Source of the DNA: JANMES01 sp038229715
GTDB taxonomy: Bacteria > Planctomycetota > Phycisphaerae > Tepidisphaerales > Tepidisphaeraceae
Direction of reading: 5' to 3'
DNA length: 36,319 nucleotides
Assembly: GCA_038229715.1 (NCBI GenBank)
Contig: JBBROD010000048.1
Location: forward strand, 1 to 36,319
The notes below the pieces were generated by a model. It searched no databases and was not told the origin of the DNA. It saw only the letters and a list, made by a program, of their open reading frames with translations. Below, one piece after another: positions 1 through 7,507 of the stretch (positions within the stretch are counted from its first letter, which is position 1; each line of letters starts with the position of its first letter). Position numbers and translations under genes: made by a program.

Positions 1-172
1 CCTCGGCGGACAGCTCCGCCGTCAGTTGGCCGGCCATCTGCTGGATCGCCTCCACCTCGGCGGCCGCTTCGGGATGGGCGGCGAGATACGCCTTGACCTC
101 AATCCGGTGCTGGATCGGGAGTTCGCCCACGGCGTAGGCGGTTAACACTTGTTCATCGATGGCGAGTTTCAT
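1..172 (-). CDS. N-terminus of an anti-sigma-like protein, probably a VWA/DUF3520 (YfbK-type) protein (partial)
   Basis: Only the first 57 residues are in the window; the gene continues beyond base 1. The start ATG (172-170) has a GGAG seven bases upstream. The visible peptide opens MKLAIDEQVLTAYAVGEL and continues with an acidic, alanine-rich helix (AAHPEAAAEVEAI). This looks like the short segment at the start of many planctomycete proteins paired with ECF sigma factors, where a DxxLTAYALGEL-like motif precedes a von Willebrand A plus DUF3520 (YfbK-like) body or a membrane anti-sigma body. It lies directly downstream of the ECF sigma gene on the same strand, which fits a sigma/partner pair. 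The body of the protein is not visible, so the VWA assignment is inference; a plain anti-sigma factor is the alternative. Confidence 0.6.
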   Translation of the reverse strand, partial: MKLAIDEQVLTAYAVGELPIQHRIEVKAYLAAHPEAAAEVEAIQQMAGQLTAELSAE

Positions 173-196
173 GATTCGCTCCGTTTTCTTGTTCGG

Positions 197-316
197 CTCC
201 CTCTCCCGTCGGGAGAGGGCTGGGGTGAGGGGGCTGGTGGCAACGTTATTCGGGCAATACTCGGTAGTCAGCGCCGCCTGCCCCTCACCCTAACCCTCTC
301 CCGGCGGGAGAGGGGA
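197..316. repeat. Long inverted repeat, GGGAGAGGG family
   Basis: The left arm (about 199-232) and right arm (about 281-316) are near-perfect reverse complements of about 34 bases separated by about 48. Each arm is itself a small hairpin (CTCCCGTCGGGAG on the left, CTCCCGGCGGGAG on the right) followed by a GGGTGAGGG-type segment. From memory this word is a common dispersed intergenic repeat in planctomycetes and other GC-rich bacteria. It sits between the sigma gene and its downstream partner, and its right arm runs into the sigma gene, where it encodes the last residues and the stop. Confidence 0.85.
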
Positions 317-803
317 CCAGAAGTTTCGATCTCAACGTTTTCAATCCGCTGTGGATGAGGAAGCCGACGTTGGTTTCGCTCAATCCTGTCACGGCGGCGA
401 TTTCCTTGTACGCCAGGCCGTGCTGGAACTTCAGCCGCAGCACTTCCTGCTGGTTGGCGGGCAGGTGCTGCATCAGGTCCAAGGCGTGGCTGAGCGAATC
501 CTTCCGCTCCAGCAGTTCAACCGGCCCGGCCGCTTGCGACCAAGGCTCGGCGGCGTGATTCAATTCGATCGTGGACATACGAGACTCACTTCGTCGAAAG
601 TCGATCGCCAGATTCCGGCAGACGGTGTACAGCCACTGCGCCAGGATCGGTTGAACGGAAGCTTGGTCGGCTTTGCACAGGCGCAGAAAGACCTCCTGCA
701 CCACGTCCGCAGCCGATTCGCGTCGCCCCACCTGTCGCGACGCGTACATGGCTAACGGAACGTGATACCGATCAATCGCCTGCCTGATCCAGTCGGCTTG
801 CAA
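285..803 (-). CDS. ECF (sigma-70 family) RNA polymerase sigma factor
   Basis: A 172-residue sigma factor of normal ECF length. Region 2 spans about residues 5-75, with SAADVVQEVFLRLC and WLYTVCRNLAIDFRR, which bind core polymerase and the -10 element. Region 4 spans about 105-160, with LPANQQEVLRLKFQHGLAYKEIAAVTGLSETNVGFLI, a helix-turn-helix for the -35 element. The start is TTG at 803-801: an in-frame TGA lies 21 bases upstream and no ATG lies between. GGAGG sits 11 bases before the TTG. An in-frame ATT lies only 5 bases after GGAGG and could be an unconventional start. The last residues (VPSPAGRGLG) and the stop come from the inverted repeat at 197-316, so the tail is not an ancestral part of the domain. 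The partner gene downstream probably regulates it. Confidence 0.9.
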   Translation of the reverse strand: MQADWIRQAIDRYHVPLAMYASRQVGRRESAADVVQEVFLRLCKADQASVQPILAQWLYTVCRNLAIDFRRSESRMSTIELNHAAEPWSQAAGPVELLERKDSLSHALDLMQHLPANQQEVLRLKFQHGLAYKEIAAVTGLSETNVGFLIHSGLKTLRSKLLVPSPAGRGLG

Positions 804-890
804 CGTAATGCCGGCCTCCGTTCAAACACTTAGACGCATGGGACCGGACTATCTTAGATGAATTTTGTGAATTTTTTGAGCGAGCGGGAA

Positions 891-999
891 AATCCGAATG
901 ACGAAACCCGAAATCCGAATGAATGACGAAATCCGAATTCGTCATTCGGATTTGGTCATTCGTCATTCTTTCGGATTTCGGGTTTCGTTATTCGGGTTT
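891..999. repeat. Long imperfect palindrome built of CCGAATGACGAA words
   Basis: The segment repeats variants of AATCCGAATGACGAA and then their reverse complement (TTCGTCATTCGGATT), making a hairpin-forming palindrome centred near 938-941. From memory, translations of this repeat (FVIRHS-type peptides) recur in planctomycete and verrucomicrobial gene sets, so it is a dispersed non-coding element. It lies between the sigma gene and the next minus-strand gene. Its right edge contains the stop codon of that upstream gene. Short open frames here are artefacts of the repeat. Confidence 0.8.
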
Positions 1000-1446
1000 G
1001 TAAAGCCCCGGTTCCGGCACGTTCGGGATGTGTACTTCCCTCGGCAAAACCTTGCGGTAACCCAATTGCCGGATCACTTCGAGCAGTTCGGTAAACGTGG
1101 GATAGAGGCGTTTGTTGAGCTTCTTGTATAGTTCGACGGCCATCACGAACTCGAACTGCAGTTCGTTCATTTCGCCTTCTTCGGCGGTTTTGCGTTCGTC
1201 AGAAAGACGGCGGCCGGGGCCGCGGCGACGCTCGAGGCCGGTGTCGTCGCGACGCTCTTCGCCGCTGCGGCGCTCCGGGCCGGTGTAGCCGGCCTCGGCG
1301 GAAGTCTTTGCGCGGCGTTCCATGCCGGTGCGGCGGTTGATGCGGTCCTTGCGGCGGTCCGGGCCTTTACCCTTCGCCGGCTCGGCTGCTCGACGTTCGA
1401 TTTCCTCGGCTACCGGAATGTCTGCTTCGATGAGTGGTCCGACCAT
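988..1446 (-). CDS. Conserved hypothetical protein with arginine-rich GPERR repeats
   Basis: 152 residues from an ATG at 1446-1444 with GAGG eight bases upstream; an in-frame start 12 codons earlier has no such site. Three parts are visible. Residues 1-30 are acidic. Residues about 32-90 are very basic and low-complexity, with repeated units such as GPDRRKDRINRR, GMERR, GPERRSGEERR and GLERRRGPGRR. Residues about 100-135 form an amphipathic helical segment (LQFEFVMAVELYKKLNKRLYP, then TFTELLEVIRQLGYRKV). I recall similar C-terminal segments in planctomycete hypothetical proteins, but no function. The basic repeats suggest nucleic-acid or membrane contact. The last codons and stop (KPE, TAA) fall inside the adjoining palindromic repeat, so the original 3' end may have been replaced. 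Confidence 0.75.
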   Translation of the reverse strand: MVGPLIEADIPVAEEIERRAAEPAKGKGPDRRKDRINRRTGMERRAKTSAEAGYTGPERRSGEERRDDTGLERRRGPGRRLSDERKTAEEGEMNELQFEFVMAVELYKKLNKRLYPTFTELLEVIRQLGYRKVLPREVHIPNVPEPGLYKPE

Positions 1447-1579
1447 GGGAATTACCTCTTTCGATCGTATCGGCCATTCCACGCGTCGGCTTAATCGGGA
1501 AAGCCACTCGTCCGATAAGAATGCCCTTTGCGTCGGCGTCGCGCTCGCATACCTTGGCTGCCATCACGGAGACGATTGC

Positions 1580-3568
1580 ATGGCGATGTGGAAAGACTTT
1601 TACTACGGCTGCGCGTACTACCCCGAGGCGTGGCCGGAAAACCGCTGGGCCGACGACCTGACAAGGATGGCGGACACCGGGTTCAATGTCGTGCGGCTCG
1701 GCGAAGGCGCGTGGAGCTACTGGGAGCCGGCCGAAGGGGTTTTTCAGTTCGAACTGTTCGATCGCGTGATCGGGTTGTGTCAGAAGAACAACATCAAAGT
1801 CATCATGGGCACGCCTACGTACGCTGCACCGGCGTGGGTCAGCACGAACTACCCCGAAGTTCTACGGGCCGACTTCAACCGCATCCCCATGAAGCACGGC
1901 GGACGGCGGAACCTCAATTACACTTCGCCGAAATACCTCGACCTCTCCGACAAACTCTGCACCGCTCTGGCGGCTCACTACAAGACGGAGACGCAAATCA
2001 TCGGCTGGCAACTGGATAACGAATTCAACTGCCACATGGACGTCAGCTACGCCGCCAGCGATACCGTCGCGTTCCGGGCGTGGCTGAAGCAGAAGTACAA
2101 ATCGCTCGATCGCCTGAACGCCGCGTGGGGGACGAGTTTTTGGTCGCAGACGTTTGATGACTGGGAACAGATCGACCTGCCCCATCCGACGGTTGCGTAC
2201 ATGAACCCACATCAGCTGCTGGATGAAACGCGGTTCATCAGCGATTGTGTCGTCCGCTTCGCCTCGCGGCAGGCGTCGATATTGCGGAAGTGCAACGTCA
2301 AGTGGCGTATCACGCACAACGGGCTGTTCAGTAATGTCGATCCGACGAAGTTGCGCGAGCCGCTGGATTTCTGGTCGCACGATCACTATCCGCTGTTCTG
2401 GGGCGACGGGGATTGGCCGGGCTACGCGGCGAAGCTGGTCGAAGCCCGCTGGATGAGCCAGCCGTTCGCGATCATGGAGCAGCAATCCGGGCCCGGCGGG
2501 CAGATGGCGTATCTGCACCGCACGCCGCGACCCGGCGAGATGCGGCAGTGGGTGTGGCAGTCGATCGCCCACGGGGCGGGCACGTTTTTGTATTTCCGCT
2601 GGCGCACCTGCCCGTACGGATCGGAACAGCACTGGCACGGATTGATCGAGCCCGACAACCGCAACACTCGCCGATTGGCAGAAGCCAAAACCGTCGGCGA
2701 AGAAATCCGCAAGTTGCCGCGGGCGTTTTTTGACGCGAACGTCACCCGGGCCGTAGCGGTGCTGCGGGATCACGACTGCGAAGCGAACGACCGCCGGATC
2801 AACACCTATAACAAGGAAGGCCACTGGGAAGCCCACCGCTATCTCGCGGCGTTCGTGAAACAGCACGTGCCATCCGACATGCTGTGGGACACGTCTGACT
2901 TAGCCGGGTACCGCCTGATCGTCGCGCCGCACCTGGCGATGATTTCCAAGCAGACGTTGAAAGACCTGACCGCGTTCGTCAAAGCTGGCGGCACGCTGGT
3001 ACTCGGAGCGCAAACCGGCACGATGACCCAAGACCTGCACCTGATCGAAACCGCCGCACCGGCGATCCTGAAATCGCTGGCGGGCGTTGAAGTGGAAGAC
3101 TGGACGACGTTGCCGGCTGGCGAATCCCGAACCGCCTTAATCGCGGACGGAACCGCGATCCCGCTCAAAACCGTCGTCGAACGCTTGCGCCTGCGCGGCG
3201 CTAAAGTGCTGGCAAGTTGGTCCGGCGACGACACGCTCCTCGACCGCTCACCCGCCATCACCTTACGTAAAGTCGGCAAAGGCCAAGTCCTCTACATCGG
3301 CGGATACGCATTGAACGACGCGGTCGCGATACTCGCATCCCGCCTGCTATCGATGACGCAAATCGCTCCGATCGCCGGCGCGAGCGACAAGGTAGAACTG
3401 CTGGAACGACGGGCGGGCAAGAAACGGTTCATCACCGCCATGAACTTCGGCCGGGATGAGGAGACGATCACTGAACTGCCGAAGGGCATGGAATTGCTCA
3501 CGGGCCAACTCATCGCTGGAGAGCTCATTCTGCCGGCGTTGGGCGTGGCGGTAATTGAAGTGAAGTAG
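1580..3568 (+). CDS. Beta-galactosidase, glycoside hydrolase family 42
   Basis: 662 residues, the usual GH42 length, without a signal peptide, so probably cytoplasmic. It would hydrolyse terminal beta-galactosides taken up as oligosaccharides. The TIM-barrel domain covers about residues 1-390 and starts with the family signature YYGCAYYPEAWPENRW. The acid/base glutamate is E148 in WQLDNEFN and the nucleophile is E300 in AIMEQQSGPGG. A trimerisation-type domain (about 400-600; LIVAPHLAMISKQTLKDL, GGTLVLGAQTG) and a small beta C-terminal domain (about 605-662) follow. The start at 1580 is chosen because family homology begins there and GGAG lies nine bases upstream; the frame is open much further upstream but overlaps the divergent hypothetical gene. 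No transporter or other sugar gene is adjacent. Confidence 0.95.
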   Translation: MAMWKDFYYGCAYYPEAWPENRWADDLTRMADTGFNVVRLGEGAWSYWEPAEGVFQFELFDRVIGLCQKNNIKVIMGTPTYAAPAWVSTNYPEVLRADFNRIPMKHGGRRNLNYTSPKYLDLSDKLCTALAAHYKTETQIIGWQLDNEFNCHMDVSYAASDTVAFRAWLKQKYKSLDRLNAAWGTSFWSQTFDDWEQIDLPHPTVAYMNPHQLLDETRFISDCVVRFASRQASILRKCNVKWRITHNGLFSNVDPTKLREPLDFWSHDHYPLFWGDGDWPGYAAKLVEARWMSQPFAIMEQQSGPGGQMAYLHRTPRPGEMRQWVWQSIAHGAGTFLYFRWRTCPYGSEQHWHGLIEPDNRNTRRLAEAKTVGEEIRKLPRAFFDANVTRAVAVLRDHDCEANDRRINTYNKEGHWEAHRYLAAFVKQHVPSDMLWDTSDLAGYRLIVAPHLAMISKQTLKDLTAFVKAGGTLVLGAQTGTMTQDLHLIETAAPAILKSLAGVEVEDWTTLPAGESRTALIADGTAIPLKTVVERLRLRGAKVLASWSGDDTLLDRSPAITLRKVGKGQVLYIGGYALNDAVAILASRLLSMTQIAPIAGASDKVELLERRAGKKRFITAMNFGRDEETITELPKGMELLTGQLIAGELILPALGVAVIEVK

Positions 3569-3577
3569 GATGAATGA

Positions 3578-3726
3578 ACCACGGAGGCACGGAGATACGG
3601 AGAAGAGCAAAAGTTGCCACAGATGGGGCACAGATGGACACAGATAAGCAGAAAGAATGAATCTGTGGCTATCTGTGCCCCATCTGTGGCTAAAATGCTT
3701 TTGTATTTCTCCGTGTCTCCGTGGTT
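3578..3726. repeat. Nested inverted repeat between convergent genes (CACGGAG / CACAGATGG families)
   Basis: Two hairpin families are stacked. The outer arms (3579-3603 and 3708-3724) consist of CACGGAG/ACGGAGA units and their complement (CTCCGTGTCTCCGTGG). The inner arms (3616-3645 and 3661-3690) consist of CACAGATGG-type units and their complement. The element fills the gap between the 3' ends of the beta-galactosidase and hslU genes, where it could act as a bidirectional terminator. From memory both words are common dispersed repeats in planctomycetes and verrucomicrobia. Confidence 0.85.
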
Positions 3727-3734
3727 GAACTGAA

Positions 3735-5060
3735 TTACAGCCCGAACCACCCGCGTTTTTCGCCATCGCCTACGCGCTCGTAGACGTACGCACCGGTGAT
3801 CTTGATCCGCTCGTTCTTTCGATCCGGCGCTTCGTAGCTGATCGTCTCGAACACTTTTTCCAAGATCGTATACAGCCGCCGGGCGCCGATGTTCTGGGTC
3901 TTTTTGTTCACGTCGAAGGCGATCTGCGCCATCGCATTGACCGCATCGTCGGTGAAAACCACTTCCACGCCTTCGGTGGCCAGCAGCGCGACGGTTTGCT
4001 TGGTCAGGCTGTTCTGCGGCTCGGTTAATATCCGCACAAAATCTGCTTTTGACAGATCCGCAAGCTCCACGCGAATAGGGAAACGCCCTTGTAATTCGGG
4101 CATTAAATCCGCCACCTGCGAATCAAAAAACGCACCGGCGGCGATGAACAGCACGTGATCCGTCTTTACCGGGCCGTGCTTGGTGACGACCGTGGTGCCT
4201 TCCACCAGCGGCAGCAGATCGCGTTGCACGCCCTGGCGGCTGACGTCCGGGCCTTGCTTGCTGTTGCTGGAGCAGATTTTGTCGATCTCGTCGAGAAACA
4301 CGATCCCGCTCTGCTCCACGCGCTCGATGGCGGCGCGGAGAACCTTGTCTTTGTCGAGCATCTTTTCCGCCTCCTGGCCGAGCAGGAGGTTGCGGGCGTC
4401 TTTCACGCTGAACTTCTTGGTCTCGCGGCGGCTGGGCATCATCCGCTCGAACATCGACTGCATCTCGACGTCCATCTCCAGCGCCATGCTGCCGAGCATG
4501 CCGGTGGCGCTGGGCTTGTCTTCGATCGAAATATCGACCGTGCGGTCCTCCAACTGACCGGCCCGCAGTTGCTCGCGGATTTTCTCGCGGCTGCGGTTAC
4601 GCCGCTCCTGCCGGTCTTCATCCGATGCGCCAGCCACGATATCGCCGCCGGGCAGCAGGCTGTCGATCAGTCGATCCTCGGCGTACGTCTCGGCGGCGTT
4701 TTTCACGGTTTCCGTCATCTCCGCCCGCACCATCGCAATGCCCGTATCAAGCAGATCGCGGATCATGCTGTCGACATCGCGCCCGTGATAGCCGACTTCG
4801 GTAAACTTGGTGGCTTCCACTTTGATGAACGGCGCACCAGTCAGCGCGGCCAGCCGGCGAGCGATTTCGGTTTTGCCCACGCCCGTCGGGCCGCTCATGA
4901 TGATGTTTTTGGGCGACACATCCTGCCGCAATCCGTCGGGCAGTTGCTGGCGACGCCAACGGTTGCGGATGGCGATCGCGACGGCCCGCTTCGCGTCGGC
5001 CTGGCCGACGATGTACTTGTCCAGTTCTGTAACGATTTCCTTGGGAGTCATGTGCTGCAT
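3735..5060 (-). CDS. hslU: ATP-dependent protease ATPase subunit HslU (ClpY)
   Basis: 441-residue AAA+ unfoldase of the HslUV cytoplasmic protease, which unfolds proteins and feeds them to the HslV peptidase. It begins TPKEIVTELDKYIVGQADAK. Walker A is GPTGVGKT (57-64), Walker B is VFLDEIDKI with D257/E258, the I domain lies at about 110-230, and the second-region sensors (ELQGRFPIRVEL, NIGARRLYTILE) follow. The axial pore loop at 90-93 reads GYHG, where the E. coli loop is GYVG. It ends in the hydrophobic GWFGL; in the family the C-terminal tail activates HslV. The ATG at 5060 is preferred because GGAAG lies eight bases upstream; a GTG three codons earlier and an ATG three codons later are alternatives. 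No hslV is adjacent: the next gene upstream is divergent. A possible -10 (TATCTT, 5087-5082) lies upstream. Confidence 0.95.
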   Translation of the reverse strand: MQHMTPKEIVTELDKYIVGQADAKRAVAIAIRNRWRRQQLPDGLRQDVSPKNIIMSGPTGVGKTEIARRLAALTGAPFIKVEATKFTEVGYHGRDVDSMIRDLLDTGIAMVRAEMTETVKNAAETYAEDRLIDSLLPGGDIVAGASDEDRQERRNRSREKIREQLRAGQLEDRTVDISIEDKPSATGMLGSMALEMDVEMQSMFERMMPSRRETKKFSVKDARNLLLGQEAEKMLDKDKVLRAAIERVEQSGIVFLDEIDKICSSNSKQGPDVSRQGVQRDLLPLVEGTTVVTKHGPVKTDHVLFIAAGAFFDSQVADLMPELQGRFPIRVELADLSKADFVRILTEPQNSLTKQTVALLATEGVEVVFTDDAVNAMAQIAFDVNKKTQNIGARRLYTILEKVFETISYEAPDRKNERIKITGAYVYERVGDGEKRGWFGL

Positions 5061-5136
5061 GGTTTTCACTTCCGAGCGGTTAAGATAAACGCGTGCCGCG
5101 ACCTTCTACCGTGACCGACCGGCGGGCACAAGCTTC

Positions 5137-7422
5137 ATGAGTATAGGCCCGCTTGCGATTCATTCGCCCCTCACGCTTCTGCTCGCTCTGGCGGCGAGTA
5201 CGGCGGCGATCGCGCTGATCCGCCAGCGTCGTGCGGCGCTACCGCGCAGCACCGTTGTCCTACTGATGCTGGCAACATTGATGCTCGCGATCGCAGCCGG
5301 CGACATCTACGCGCCACTTCCGCGGACGGGCGAGATCGTGGTGATGGTCGACTGCTCGCCGAGCACGCGGTCGGCTGTCTATCGCGATCGCAAGGCGCTG
5401 GATGCGCGAATTGCACAGTTGATGGGATCGCGATCGTTTCGGCTGATGGCGTTTGGCGGACAGCCAGCTGGCCCGTCCGCCGGCGATCGACTAGCGGATT
5501 TGCCCTCGAGCCACACGGTATTCTCACCGCTGGCCGATGCGAGTGCGGTGCTGCTGTTCAGCGACGGGCAGTTTGAGTTGCCCAAAGCCGCCCCGCCGAC
5601 GTTTCCGGCGATCGACGGCGGATTGCTTGAGGCCCACGACGCCGCGATCGTCGACGCGACCATCCGCGACGGCCGGGCCGACGTCACGGTGACCAACCAC
5701 CAGGCCGGGCGAACGTTGACGCTCGACGGCGGAGCGCCCATGCCTTTGCCAGCCCAAGGCGCGGTGGTTCAGCGACTACCGATAGAGCGTAATCAGGCTG
5801 GTGTACACCGCGCAGCTCTTTCGCCCGGCGACGATTGGCCGGAGAACGACACCATCGCATTCGCGCCGGCAGAGCCGCGACAGCGGCCGCGCTGGTGGAT
5901 CGGCGCGAACGTACCTGCCGGCTGGCTCGCGATCGCCCCGTCAGCCGTGCCCACTGAACCGGCGGAGTTTCTTGCGCCTTCCGTCATCGCGCTGGCCAAC
6001 GTGTCGGCCGACGAACTTTCTCCCGCCGCGATCGATCGATTGCAGCAGTACACGCGCGACCTCGGCGGATCGCTGCTGATCGTTGGCGGCGATCATGCGT
6101 TTTCCCTCGGCGGGTACGGCGGAACGGCACTCGATGAACTTTCTCCACTGGCGAGCGATCCGCCGACGCCGGCGACGCAATGGCTGCTACTGACCGATGC
6201 CAGTGGCTCGATGGCTGGCGGAAACCGCTGGGCGAGCGCGACCGGCGCGCTGACGGCCGCCGTTCGCGAACTACCGCCGGCCGATTCGGTTAGCGTCGGG
6301 TCGTTCGCGGGCGATCTGACATGGTGGCTGACCGGCGTAACCGCCCGCGACGCCCGCGCGCGTCCACTCCCCCCGGCCAACGTCGCGCCCGGCGGGCCGA
6401 CGAATTTGCAATTGGTGATGACCAAACTCGTCGCCCAAGCCGCCGGCGACGGACCCAAGGAATTGCTGATGCTGACCGACGGCGAAGCAGCGCTCGGCAA
6501 CGCAACGGAGTTGGCAAAATCCATGAACGCCAAACGCATTCGGCTGCACGTGCTGGCGATCGGTTCCGGCGATGCGTTGCCGGCGCTGAAACAAGCCGCC
6601 GAATCCACCGGCGGACGATACGCAACGTCGCTGGATGCGACGCGATGGCTCGATGGCGTTCGCGTGCTGGTTCGCGGCGCGTTGCCCGATCGCCTGATCG
6701 AGAAGCCTCTTGAAGTGCGGTTCAAAGCTGGTTTTGAGAGCCTTCCCAAGCGCTCGGTGGCGGTGATGAATCGCACCTGGGCCAAGGCCGGTGCGGACGT
6801 TCTTGCAGAAGCCGTTCCGAGCCTCGCAGAGGCAGCCGTACCCGCCGCCGCCATGCATCGGGTGGGGAACGGTTCGGTGACCGCGATCGCCTTCATGCCG
6901 AACGATGAAGAGTTGTCAGCCGTCGTCACACGCCTGGAACAACCGCCGAGCGATCCGCGGTACGCGGTGGATTGGTCGCCGGCCGCGCTGGGCAAAGTGC
7001 GCATCGACGCGAGGGACGGCATTAAAAATCTAAACGCTGTTTCATTTGAACTTGGCCTGACGACGATGCGCGGCGGGACGTCTCGCGTAGCGTTTACCCA
7101 GACCGCGCCCGGCCGATACGAAGCCGACTTGCCGGCGTCGGCCGAGCCGCAGTTGGCGGTTGTGATGCTTGATCATCATGAGATCGCGCGAGCACCGTTG
7201 GCCGGGCGATACGCGCGGGAGTTTGATGTAATCGGGCTGAACGAGCCGGGGCTGCGGGCGCTGGCGGATCGAACGGGCGGGCGCGTGATCGGGCCGGATC
7301 AGAAAACGCCGATTGAGTTTCCACGTCGATGGGAGATGGCGTCGATTACTCCTGCAGCGGCGATGATCGCCGCATCCTTATTTGGCATCGCGCTGATTCA
7401 GTGGAAACGTCGAGGGAGTTAA
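5137..7422 (+). CDS. Membrane protein with glutamine-amidotransferase-like segment and von Willebrand A domain
   Basis: 761 residues. Two N-terminal membrane helices (about 9-26 and 41-57) are followed by an extracytoplasmic-type region starting EIVVMVDCSPSTRS. A segment at about 250-335 (IALANVSADELSPAAIDRL, then GGSLLIVGGDHAFSLGGYGG) resembles the class I amidotransferase-like fold found in planctomycete VWA proteins. The VWA domain starts near 347 with an intact metal-ion site D354-A-S356-G-S358 (LLLTDASGSM), continues with GPTNLQLVM and ends with LLMLTDGEA. A final membrane helix at about 735-755 precedes the basic tail WKRRGS. BatA-like proteins share this TM-VWA-TM plan. The function is unknown; the metal site suggests protein binding, perhaps in envelope assembly. 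It is divergent from hslU. The Shine-Dalgarno site is weak (GGCGGG 13 bases upstream). Confidence 0.8.
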   Translation: MSIGPLAIHSPLTLLLALAASTAAIALIRQRRAALPRSTVVLLMLATLMLAIAAGDIYAPLPRTGEIVVMVDCSPSTRSAVYRDRKALDARIAQLMGSRSFRLMAFGGQPAGPSAGDRLADLPSSHTVFSPLADASAVLLFSDGQFELPKAAPPTFPAIDGGLLEAHDAAIVDATIRDGRADVTVTNHQAGRTLTLDGGAPMPLPAQGAVVQRLPIERNQAGVHRAALSPGDDWPENDTIAFAPAEPRQRPRWWIGANVPAGWLAIAPSAVPTEPAEFLAPSVIALANVSADELSPAAIDRLQQYTRDLGGSLLIVGGDHAFSLGGYGGTALDELSPLASDPPTPATQWLLLTDASGSMAGGNRWASATGALTAAVRELPPADSVSVGSFAGDLTWWLTGVTARDARARPLPPANVAPGGPTNLQLVMTKLVAQAAGDGPKELLMLTDGEAALGNATELAKSMNAKRIRLHVLAIGSGDALPALKQAAESTGGRYATSLDATRWLDGVRVLVRGALPDRLIEKPLEVRFKAGFESLPKRSVAVMNRTWAKAGADVLAEAVPSLAEAAVPAAAMHRVGNGSVTAIAFMPNDEELSAVVTRLEQPPSDPRYAVDWSPAALGKVRIDARDGIKNLNAVSFELGLTTMRGGTSRVAFTQTAPGRYEADLPASAEPQLAVVMLDHHEIARAPLAGRYAREFDVIGLNEPGLRALADRTGGRVIGPDQKTPIEFPRRWEMASITPAAAMIAASLFGIALIQWKRRGS

Positions 7423-7438
7423 TGGGGTGGGCAGTTGC

Positions 7439-7501
7439 TGTCGCATGGGCTACCAGCCCATGCCGTAGACCGTTAGGCATAGGCTGGTAGCCCATGCGAC
7501 A
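7439..7501. repeat. Inverted repeat, CATGGGCTACCAGCCCATG family (copy 1)
   Basis: Two 26-base arms (7439-7464 and 7476-7501) are reverse complements with one difference. Each contains the smaller hairpin TGGGCTACCAGCCCA or its complement, and the ends with GTCGCA face outwards. The element lies between convergent genes, 17 bases after one stop and 6 bases before the other, as expected for a two-way terminator. A second copy with its arms in the opposite order is at 28338-28408. Confidence 0.9.
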
Positions 7502-7507
7502 ATAAGC

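Noticed and set aside
772..1131. Small frames in the CCGAATGACGAA palindrome (772-966 minus, 898-1131 plus)
   Set aside because: Both are translations of the repeat, giving FVIHSDFGFRHS-type peptides that recur wherever the repeat is found.
1322..1579. Upstream extension of the beta-galactosidase frame by 86 codons
   Set aside because: The extension overlaps the divergent hypothetical gene, reads as arginine/serine-rich shadow peptide, and GH42 homology begins at 1580, where a GGAG lies nine bases upstream.
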